Shown one piece after another: positions 1-5,175 of a stretch of 8,644 bases of DNA. The position numbers and the translations under genes are program-made. The stretch is from CAXBYZ01 sp043826085 (GTDB taxonomy: Bacteria > Patescibacteriota > Microgenomatia > UBA1400 > CG1-02-47-37): contig JBDRQW010000057.1 of the NCBI GenBank assembly GCA_043826085.1, forward strand, positions 1 to 8,644. Reading direction: 5' to 3'. The notes beneath the pieces are model-generated. The model saw only the letters and a program-made list of their open reading frames with translations, did no database searches and was not told where the DNA came from. Position 1 is the stretch's first letter, and each line of letters opens with the position of its first letter.

Positions 1-1
1 A

Positions 2-1522
2 AGTTTGGAGTTTGAGATGGCTTTAGGGGGAATTAGAGAGGATAGAGATAGCTTTGGGGACATGTTTAATGAGTATAAGATGCAGTATAAATTGGCCCAA
101 GGGGTGTGGAATTTTACCGGTTTGGCATCGGCTCATTGGGATAAAGCCTTTGATGGACACACTAAAGATTGGCACACTAAGATTTTACATTATATTCGCT
201 ATGCTCAGATGTATGGGATTGGGCCGGCTCATTTAAGATCTCACGCTAACTTGGATTATGGGGATTTTATTACTCGAAGGATGAAGGATATTAATCCGGA
301 ATTGTTTGGGAAACAAATTCTTACAGGCAAAAAAGGTGAATCATTTGAGTTTGAGAGAAAAGAGATTATGAAGCTGGTGATGAAAGATAGAGACGGAATG
401 TTTATGAGTCGGCAGAGGTTTTTGGATATATATGGGAGGTACAAACAATTGATTGATAATGGAAATGGTGGTGAAGCTGATGAATTTTTAAGGGATATGT
501 TGGAAGAGAAAATGATATATAGGTTTGGGAAGACGAAGGGGAAGATTTTAATGGATAAACATTGGAAAGATATTAAGAAAATTGATTGGGGAGGAGTGAT
601 TGACGGAGGGTTAAATGGAAGTGAAGTACCGGATGGTGAAAAAACCGGATTTGTGGGGCTGTATTGGTATATGAAGCAAAATTATACTTATAGTAACTTA
701 AAGTGGGGTAGTGGAGGACAGTCAGCAGACACTACTTGGGGACAGAGGCTATATAAAGAAGCTCAATATTTATTGAGCGCGGATAAGTATCGGGGGGCGA
801 TGTTGGCATGGTTAACGAAAAATTACAATTCTCCCGATGCAATGATTGAGGCGATTAGTGCTCCGGGTTATTATGGTCAATCGGATTCGAATAGAAAGTC
901 TCAGCTGCTACTTCGAAAATGGAAAGAGTATATGACTACGGTGGGAGCTGGGATCAATCCATTGGCTACTTTAGAAACAGTTAAGGTTGATAGAGATAGT
1001 AATTTTGCTAAGATTGACGAAAAAAAGTCAGCAGAGAGATGGGATGGGACTTTGGATTACGAAACTGAAACTTTGGGGGTTGGAAATTGTTTGGCCAAGA
1101 GAGAGAGAAAGTTAAAAAACCCCTATAGTTATTCGCAGGTTTCCGAAGTAATTGACCAGTTTGCCAGAGCGGGTAAGCTGATGCCGGATGCTCATCATGA
1201 TATTATGGGGGAGTTGGTGGGGTTCGCTAATCCGGTGGATAAATTGTATCATCAAATTGATAAGATTCCATTTGGTTTAGGAAATCTTGTAAAGATTCCT
1301 CTTTATCCTTTGATTGGTGGATTTCATTGGAAAGATGTTAAGGTTTTTGGTGTAACTTTGTTTAAAGATTGGGCGCCGGCGGGAGTATTAAGATGGCTGT
1401 TAAAGAAAATGTGGAAATGGGTGACAGATACTTGGGAAGTGAGAAGAGAGATTAAACAAGGAGCAATGCAGGGATTGGGAGAAAGTTTGAAGGGGACAGT
1501 AAAGGATGTGGGCGGGCATTAA
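2..1522 (+). CDS. Hypothetical protein, 5'-truncated by the window edge (at least 505 codons)
   Basis: The frame is open from the first complete codon, so the gene very probably begins upstream of the window. A TTG at 5 and an ATG at 17 are only the first in-frame start codons, and neither has a ribosome binding site. I do not recognise the family. The visible part is hydrophilic and strongly charged, with many Trp, Tyr, Lys and Asp residues. It lacks clear transmembrane segments until a more hydrophobic C-terminal part (about residues 405-470, counted from the TTG) containing a Gly/Pro-rich stretch and a Trp-rich amphipathic segment (RWLLKKMWKWV) that could touch a membrane. A basic tail follows. 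No catalytic motif is evident. It is the only plus-strand gene and converges on the VirB6-like gene, sharing the bases TTAA with it. Neighbourhood suggests, but does not prove, a link to the T4SS-like apparatus. It is confidently coding because 505 codons run without a stop. Confidence 0.8.
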   Translation, partial: SLEFEMALGGIREDRDSFGDMFNEYKMQYKLAQGVWNFTGLASAHWDKAFDGHTKDWHTKILHYIRYAQMYGIGPAHLRSHANLDYGDFITRRMKDINPELFGKQILTGKKGESFEFERKEIMKLVMKDRDGMFMSRQRFLDIYGRYKQLIDNGNGGEADEFLRDMLEEKMIYRFGKTKGKILMDKHWKDIKKIDWGGVIDGGLNGSEVPDGEKTGFVGLYWYMKQNYTYSNLKWGSGGQSADTTWGQRLYKEAQYLLSADKYRGAMLAWLTKNYNSPDAMIEAISAPGYYGQSDSNRKSQLLLRKWKEYMTTVGAGINPLATLETVKVDRDSNFAKIDEKKSAERWDGTLDYETETLGVGNCLAKRERKLKNPYSYSQVSEVIDQFARAGKLMPDAHHDIMGELVGFANPVDKLYHQIDKIPFGLGNLVKIPLYPLIGGFHWKDVKVFGVTLFKDWAPAGVLRWLLKKMWKWVTDTWEVRREIKQGAMQGLGESLKGTVKDVGGH

Positions 1523-2988
1523 CCGTTGACGGCTTTGCCAATTTGGGTGGCTTGGGCTTGAGACTCTCTTCGTCTTTGAATAGTTTCACGGCGAGCTTTG
1601 AAGGCGCCTGAGATTGGAGCAGTAGCGGCACCGATGCCTTCAATTACAGCAGCGCCGGCAGGCATGGCTGGTTTGACTTTGAGGGCTTCTTGGATCATGG
1701 TGACGATTTTTGGGAGGATGAGGATGAAACCAAAGCCAATAATGACTTGGACAAAGTTTTGGCTTCCGGCCAGAAAACCAATAAAAGGCAGTTGAAGGGA
1801 GTCGGTGCCAATTCCGGTGTCGGAGTTAATAAGTTTATCACCAACCATGATCATGATGGCGACGGCCGGAAAAGCGGCGGCGTTGGCAATTAAGTTTTTG
1901 ATCCAAGAAGAGAAAGAGTTTGATTGAGGCAGGGCGTTGAATAAAAGCATAATCGGGGCAAAGATAACTTGAAGGATGATGTTAACGTAGGCTAAGATCA
2001 GTTGGATTAACAGTTTTAAGATACTGAATAAAATCGCTCCGCCAACAATGACTTTCATGAGAGAAACGCTAAAGATTTCGATAGTGGCTATTTCGGTAAG
2101 GACATCCAGACCTGTATTTTTGGGAAAAAGCCCTGAAAGGCTATCGGCAATAGTGTCAGCAGACTCCCAGGGTTTGAAGATATTAATCAGCTCACCAAGC
2201 CCGGTAGTCATATAGTCGGCAGCCTCGGCGTCTAGAATGTTGGCGGCAAGGTAAGTAATAAGGTAAATTAAGTCAATAACAAAGCCGGCAATAGCATAGG
2301 AAAAAGTGATCAGGAGTAAGGTAACGATCAGTTTTGGTAAAGCCAGTTGGAGGCTGACCACGGTTTGAGGATTGAGTTTTGAGCGAAACATAATCATAAA
2401 ACCGACTACAACAAAGATAATTACAAACAGAGCATAAGATATGTTTCGAAAGATTTTCCAGGTTTCAAGGACTCCAAATAAACCTCTATAGCCGGTGCTG
2501 TCTTGAGCGTAGGCGGGTTTAACTAAACCGATTCTTGAACCAAGATCGGCAAGATACTCAACAGAACTAGACGGGGGTTGGGTAATGATTTGAGAAACTA
2601 GGCCACCGGCTAAGTGGATAGCGCCGGGAGCTTGGGCCAGTTGTTCACTACCATAGATGCCGATACTTAAAGGATAAAGGCTGTAGAGAAAAGAGCGGGC
2701 GGAAAAAGATTCGTGTGATTCGCTCCTAGAAGTTTCTAAGGTTTCTTCGTAAGCAGCCTTGGGAACGGCCCAGGAGTTGGAGCCAATATGGGATTGTATT
2801 TCCTCTTGATTGGTCATTACATCATCAGCGCCGGAGGTATCATCTTGGGCGTGAATAAATGAAGGGGAGGTAAAAGAAAATATAATGATTAAAATAATGA
2901 ACAGGTTTTTAATTGAATGCCAAAGGTTACGAACTAAAATTTCGGAAAGTTCGTAACCCTTTTTGGTGAGATTAAAAGGCAGTTTCAT
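1519..2988 (-). CDS. VirB6/TrbL-like polytopic membrane protein of a T4SS-like apparatus
   Basis: This 489-residue protein has the architecture of VirB6/TrbL inner-membrane channel components of type IV secretion systems. A hydrophobic segment at about residues 28-47, ending SFIHA-QDD, looks like a signal peptide or first membrane anchor. A soluble, Ser/Gln-rich extracytoplasmic region spans about 48-175. Further membrane segments lie at about 182-201, 217-250, 305-350, 366-385 and 411-432. The C-terminus (about 436-489) is cytoplasmic-looking, Ala/Gly-rich then basic, with an Arg cluster near 466-473. Residues 11-22 (GYELSEILVRNL) are encoded by a copy of the dispersed palindromic repeat, so the N-terminus has been extended by a repeat. 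The ATG at 2988 has no Shine-Dalgarno sequence. Upstream is the hairpin that closes the abiE operon, so this gene probably has its own promoter, which I could not place convincingly. Assignment rests on topology and on the pilin and transglycosylase neighbours, not on a conserved catalytic motif. Confidence 0.72.
   Translation of the reverse strand: MKLPFNLTKKGYELSEILVRNLWHSIKNLFIILIIIFSFTSPSFIHAQDDTSGADDVMTNQEEIQSHIGSNSWAVPKAAYEETLETSRSESHESFSARSFLYSLYPLSIGIYGSEQLAQAPGAIHLAGGLVSQIITQPPSSSVEYLADLGSRIGLVKPAYAQDSTGYRGLFGVLETWKIFRNISYALFVIIFVVVGFMIMFRSKLNPQTVVSLQLALPKLIVTLLLITFSYAIAGFVIDLIYLITYLAANILDAEAADYMTTGLGELINIFKPWESADTIADSLSGLFPKNTGLDVLTEIATIEIFSVSLMKVIVGGAILFSILKLLIQLILAYVNIILQVIFAPIMLLFNALPQSNSFSSWIKNLIANAAAFPAVAIMIMVGDKLINSDTGIGTDSLQLPFIGFLAGSQNFVQVIIGFGFILILPKIVTMIQEALKVKPAMPAGAAVIEGIGAATAPISGAFKARRETIQRRRESQAQATQIGKAVNG
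2925..2958. repeat. Dispersed palindromic element, copy A (short form), inside a coding region
   Basis: Perfect 11-bp inverted arms GGTTACGAACT (2925-2935) and AGTTCGTAACC (2948-2958) surround a 12-nt loop, AAAATTTCGGAA. The copy differs from copy B (5142-5175) at one loop base and has the same orientation. It lies within the 5' end of the VirB6-like gene and is translated as about residues 11-22. Confidence 0.88.
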
Positions 2989-3015
2989 GTTGAGATTAGT
3001 TTAACATAAAATTAA

Positions 3016-3064
3016 GTTGAAAAAAGAGTTAGGCGAATTTTATCCACCTAACTCTTTTTTCAAC
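3016..3064. terminator. Bidirectional intrinsic-terminator-like hairpin after abiEii
   Basis: GTTGAAAAAAGAGTTAGG (3016-3033) and CCTAACTCTTTTTTCAAC (3047-3064) form a perfect 18-bp inverted repeat with a 13-nt loop. On either strand the core is the stem GAGTTAGG/CCTAACTC followed by six T, the form of a rho-independent terminator. The minus-strand upstream arm encodes the last residues of AbiEii (3040 is the last base of its stop codon), so the operon ends inside its own terminator. The hairpin separates abiE transcription from the VirB6-like gene 28 bp beyond it. Confidence 0.82.
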
Positions 3065-3765
3065 ATTAGAGGAAGGTTTTTGATTACCGATAAGAAGCTT
3101 TTAGGCATTAATTCTTTTAGTTCAACAGCTAATTTATTTTTTGGAAGTACAGATAAAATATTTGAAATTTGTTTTCTTTGGCGAGGGTTAATGTTTAATA
3201 GGGGACGAAGACTATTTTGGCGTAAAATAAAATAGAGATCAAAAAAGTCTCTGGGTTTTTGACGATCAAGCAAAGCGGTTAATTTCTCATTAACTAATAA
3301 TTGTCTATCAAGAATGTAAAGGTTGTAGCTGGGAATTAGATTAGAGTTAATCACTACATTTTCTTTAATCAACTTGGTTTTTGATCGAAAAGAAATTTGA
3401 CAATGAATTTGAATGGTTTGATTAAATAAAGATAATTGAATAATGCTTAAGTGTCCACCTGAGGTTGTTTTAGATTCATTAAACTCAACTGTGATACCTT
3501 CGTTATGTAAGTTAAGTAAGGCATTTTCTAAAAGACTTTCATAGATATCAGAGTTTTTGTAAGCAGAAAAATCCAGATCTTCAGAAAATCTGGGTGAGTT
3601 AAAAGCTAGTCTTAAAGCAGTTCCTCCTTTAAATAAAAAGTGCTGACTATTTTTTTGTTGATAAAATTGACGCAGAAAAAGATGTTGGGCATATTCTCGT
3701 AAAATATTAATTAAACTGGTTTCAGATTTTATGGCGTAATTTTTTAGAAATTGTTGATCAATCAT
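3040..3765 (-). CDS. abiEii: AbiEii/AbiGii-type nucleotidyltransferase toxin
   Basis: This 241-residue protein is the toxin of a type IV AbiE toxin-antitoxin and phage-resistance pair. Family members are DNA polymerase beta-like nucleotidyltransferases that act on cellular RNA such as tRNA. Hallmarks visible here are FKGGTALR (about residues 45-52) with the nucleotide-binding Gly-Gly-Thr, then SEDLDF (61-66) with the metal-binding D63 and D65. A later conserved block, EKLTALLDRQKPRDFFDLYF (160-179), carries the Lys, Arg and Asp residues typical of AbiEii proteins. Every expected motif is intact, so the enzyme should be active. Its ATG overlaps the TGA stop of abiEi by four bases (ATGA), indicating translational coupling. 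The stop codon lies in the first arm of the terminator hairpin. Length is on the short side for the family, whose members often run 230-300 residues. Confidence 0.93.
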   Translation of the reverse strand: MIDQQFLKNYAIKSETSLINILREYAQHLFLRQFYQQKNSQHFLFKGGTALRLAFNSPRFSEDLDFSAYKNSDIYESLLENALLNLHNEGITVEFNESKTTSGGHLSIIQLSLFNQTIQIHCQISFRSKTKLIKENVVINSNLIPSYNLYILDRQLLVNEKLTALLDRQKPRDFFDLYFILRQNSLRPLLNINPRQRKQISNILSVLPKNKLAVELKELMPKSFLSVIKNLPLMLKKELGG

Positions 3766-4367
3766 AGTTTTTGTTTAAGTAGGTTGTTGGAAAAAGATAT
3801 TAGTTGAGGTTGGGAAAAAAGCTTTAAGTAATTTTTGAGTTTTTTTAGGTCAAGATTATTTATTTTTAAACGATCATTGTACGATCGTTTTTTAAGGTAA
3901 ATAAAGTAGAGGAAATCAGCAACTGCTTTTTCTTTAACAGCGATATATGCTATTTGATTAAAAATAGTTGTAGGAACAAAACCGGTAAAGGCTGATTTTT
4001 TAATTCGGTGGTAATTATAAGTTAGATGATTAATTTTAAATTCTCGGGTTGATTTAGAAGTGACCGAGATAATTGAGTAAATTGTTTCGGGAATTAATTG
4101 ATAGTATGATAAAGCTGAATCCAGGGAAATATATGAGGGGTAATATAAAAGATTGGCGAGAGTAAATTCTGATGGCAGATGGTCTTTTTGAGCATAAAGA
4201 CCGGCTTTGAGACGAATAAAAGCACCCTTTTTAGTATTATAAACAAGAAAGGCTTGAGCGGCTCTTTGGCTGACTTGAAAGATAACAGATAAATCTTGAA
4301 CCTTAAAAGTAGTTAAATTGAGTAAAGATAGTTGATTTTTTACTTGGAGCAAATTCAGTTTTTTCAT
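3762..4367 (-). CDS. abiEi: AbiEi-like antitoxin and transcriptional repressor
   Basis: This 201-residue protein directly precedes abiEii and matches AbiEi antitoxins. An N-terminal winged-helix-like segment (about residues 15-60: FKVQDLSVIFQVSQRAAQAF, then a Gly-containing turn GAFIRLKAGLYA) would bind the operon's own promoter. The family core follows (about 68-110): FTLANLLYYPSYISLDSALSYY and then IPETIYSIISVTSKSTREF, characteristic of AbiEi proteins. The C-terminal third is Lys/Leu-rich and likely opposes the toxin. In this system toxin and antitoxin act without forming a stable complex, and AbiEi represses transcription. The start at 4367 is supported by the promoter just upstream and by the palindrome CATAATATTATG that includes the ATG. 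No Shine-Dalgarno is present. The stop TGA overlaps the abiEii ATG. Local base composition is very AT-rich (14 G+C in the 60 bases from 3841), lower than in the flanking secretion genes. Confidence 0.88.
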   Translation of the reverse strand: MKKLNLLQVKNQLSLLNLTTFKVQDLSVIFQVSQRAAQAFLVYNTKKGAFIRLKAGLYAQKDHLPSEFTLANLLYYPSYISLDSALSYYQLIPETIYSIISVTSKSTREFKINHLTYNYHRIKKSAFTGFVPTTIFNQIAYIAVKEKAVADFLYFIYLKKRSYNDRLKINNLDLKKLKNYLKLFSQPQLISFSNNLLKQKL

Positions 4368-4376
4368 AATATTATG
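4365..4376. promoter_or_regulatory. Perfect 12-bp palindrome over the abiEi start codon, candidate AbiEi operator
   Basis: CATAATATTATG is self-complementary over all 12 bases and contains the abiEi ATG. It lies immediately downstream of, and partly overlaps, the proposed -10 region. A repressor bound here would block both polymerase and initiation. AbiEi proteins are known to repress their own promoters through inverted repeats; use of this particular site is an inference. Confidence 0.5.
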
Positions 4377-4402
4377 TTAATGGTGAATTGGAGGTTTGTC
4401 AA
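4374..4402 (-). promoter_or_regulatory. Predicted sigma70-type promoter for abiEi-abiEii
   Basis: A perfect -35 TTGACA (4402-4397), a 17-bp spacer and a -10 of TAACAT (4379-4374, 4 of 6 to consensus) read towards abiEi. The expected start of transcription falls about at the ATG (4367), implying a leaderless or nearly leaderless mRNA. The -35 box overlaps the TGA stop codon of vapC (4401-4399). Confidence 0.6.
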
Positions 4403-4422
4403 TGTGAAAATGGGAGAAGGTT
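4395..4422. repeat. 28-bp imperfect direct repeat, downstream copy (vapC 3' end)
   Basis: This stretch matches 5118-5145 at 26 of 28 positions and in the same orientation, so the pair brackets the vapBC cassette about 723 bp apart. Here it encodes the last residues of VapC (NLLPFSH and stop) and supplies the TTGACA -35 box of the abiE promoter. Confidence 0.82.
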
Positions 4423-4797
4423 CAAGAGTTTTAGGTTTGGAATATTGTTAAAGTGTTTTGAGTTGAGAGTTAATAATTCTGCATTGTTTATGATACAGGT
4501 AGCGGCAATGGCAGAGTCGGCAAATTCAATCGGTTGGGTTAGATCTCGAGCAATTTGGCCAGCAAGAATGGACACTTCAAAAGTATAGGCAAGAATTGTT
4601 AAGGGGGAGACGGTAGCTAATAGAAGTTGTTCGAGTTGATTTTTTTTAGTACTTTGACCTTCGTAAAGTTCTTGAATTGAAATAACGGATAACGCTAGGA
4701 TCTGTTTTGGGTATTGTTTAGCGATTTTCAATAAAAAAGTTTCTTTTTTGGATTGACGAAGATGATCAATAATAATGTTGGTGTCTAAAACTACCAT
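4399..4797 (-). CDS. vapC: VapC-family PIN-domain ribonuclease toxin
   Basis: This 132-residue protein is a single PIN domain, the usual length for VapC toxins, which are Mg2+-dependent endoribonucleases cutting tRNA or rRNA. Acidic active-site residues are in place: D5 in VLDTNIIID, E43 in SIQELYEG and D94 in EFADSAIAATC. The fourth position is N112 in TLNSKHF rather than Asp, a common variant. The domain therefore appears intact. Its ATG (4797-4795) overlaps the 3' end of vapB by seven bases in another frame, consistent with translational coupling and one mRNA. No Shine-Dalgarno sequence precedes the ATG. Its TGA stop lies inside the -35 box of the next operon, abiE, so the two toxin-antitoxin modules are packed as tightly as possible. 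Which RNA is its target cannot be read from sequence. Confidence 0.94.
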   Translation of the reverse strand: MVVLDTNIIIDHLRQSKKETFLLKIAKQYPKQILALSVISIQELYEGQSTKKNQLEQLLLATVSPLTILAYTFEVSILAGQIARDLTQPIEFADSAIAATCIINNAELLTLNSKHFNNIPNLKLLNLLPFSH

Positions 4798-5087
4798 GGT
4801 GCTTTTCTGCTTTTAGCTGCTTTTAATTCGATTTTTTGCCTTTTTATTCTGGTTTTACTCCAAGAATCATTATTCCAGGCGCCTTGAGTTTTTTTGAGAA
4901 TTTCCGAGTAAGAATTTTCAGTAAAGGCTTTAGTTAAAACTTGAGTAACCGGGGATATAAAAATACCGGTAGTGGTAAGATTTAGGTTGAGGGCGACGTT
5001 ATTGTCAATGTTGAGGCTTTTTCTAAAAGCCTTAGGGATAACAATTTGACCTTTTTGGTTAGGATAGGAAATAGTAATATTTTGCAT
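4791..5087 (-). CDS. vapB: VapB-like antitoxin with AbrB/SpoVT-type DNA-binding domain
   Basis: This 98-residue protein is the partner of VapC. Residues 1-45 form a swapped-hairpin AbrB-like domain, recognised from KGQIVIPKAFRKSLNI (12-27), where GQIvIPkafR is the family signature. The C-terminal half is rich in Lys, Arg and Trp (for example GAWNNDSWSKTRIKRQKIELKAA, about 68-91). It is expected to wrap around and inhibit the PIN domain. The start at 5087 agrees with the promoter and operator immediately upstream. The gene overlaps vapC by seven bases. Autoregulation by the VapBC complex is the rule in this family and fits the 8-bp inverted repeat sitting on the -10 box. At 98 residues it is slightly longer than many AbrB-type antitoxins (70-90). 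Confidence 0.9.
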   Translation of the reverse strand: MQNITISYPNQKGQIVIPKAFRKSLNIDNNVALNLNLTTTGIFISPVTQVLTKAFTENSYSEILKKTQGAWNNDSWSKTRIKRQKIELKAAKSRKAPW

Positions 5088-5089
5088 AT

Positions 5090-5108
5090 AAGTAATATTT
5101 TATTACTT
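5090..5108. promoter_or_regulatory. Inverted repeat over the vapB -10 box, candidate VapB operator
   Basis: AAGTAATA (5090-5097) and TATTACTT (5101-5108) are perfect 8-bp inverted arms separated by three bases. They end two bases before the vapB ATG and cover the -10 hexamer, where binding of an AbrB-type dimer would shut off the operon. Function is inferred from position. Confidence 0.6.
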
Positions 5109-5125
5109 TAATAAATATTTGTCAA
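5097..5125 (-). promoter_or_regulatory. Predicted sigma70-type promoter for vapB-vapC
   Basis: A perfect -35 TTGACA (5125-5120), exactly 17 bp of spacer and a -10 of TAAAAT (5102-5097, 5 of 6) form the strongest promoter in the window. The predicted transcription start, about 7 bases on, falls at 5090-5088, next to the ATG at 5087. There is no room for a Shine-Dalgarno sequence, so the mRNA should be leaderless or nearly so. Confidence 0.75.
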
Positions 5126-5145
5126 TGTGATAATAGGAGAAGGTT
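5118..5145. repeat. 28-bp imperfect direct repeat, upstream copy (vapBC 5' flank)
   Basis: This stretch matches 4395-4422 at 26 of 28 positions. It carries the vapB -35 box at one end and merges at the other with the left arm of palindromic copy B (GGTT, 5142-5145). Read on the minus strand it would encode NLLLLSH and a TGA stop, closely resembling the VapC C-terminus NLLPFSH, so it may be the relic of another vapC-like gene end. Confidence 0.82.
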
Positions 5146-5175
5146 ACGAACTAAAACTTCGGAAAGTTCGTAACC
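5142..5175. repeat. Dispersed palindromic element, copy B (short form), at the 3' end of the M50 gene
   Basis: Perfect 11-bp arms GGTTACGAACT (5142-5152) and AGTTCGTAACC (5165-5175) flank the 12-nt loop AAAACTTCGGAA. The copy is nearly identical to copy A. On the minus strand it provides the last eight codons and the TAG stop (5153-5151) of the protease gene, and its hairpin may also act as a 3' end or processing signal for that mRNA. Confidence 0.88.

Noticed and set aside
1598..1893. Plus-strand open frames opposite the VirB6-like gene
   Set aside because: They are antisense shadows of a well-supported membrane-protein gene and have no promoter, start signal or recognisable product.
2936..2947. 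Reading the short palindromes simply as intrinsic terminators
   Set aside because: There is no T-run directly after the stem in most contexts, copy A is inside a gene's 5' coding region, and copy D is in mid-gene, so termination cannot be the general role, though copies B and C might act so locally.
3017..3235. Plus-strand open frame of 72 codons opposite abiEii
   Set aside because: It begins inside the terminator hairpin and is antisense to the conserved C-terminal part of the toxin; no independent support.
3868..3890. Inverted repeat AAACGATC / GATCGTTT with a 7-nt loop
   Set aside because: It lies in the middle of the abiEi coding region, translates normally (KRSYNDRLK) and has no second copy; probably chance in AT-rich DNA.
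4399..4797. Possible loss of VapC activity because the fourth acidic position is Asn (N112)
   Set aside because: Asn at this position is common in PIN-domain toxins, and the three core acidic residues D5, E43 and D94 are present.
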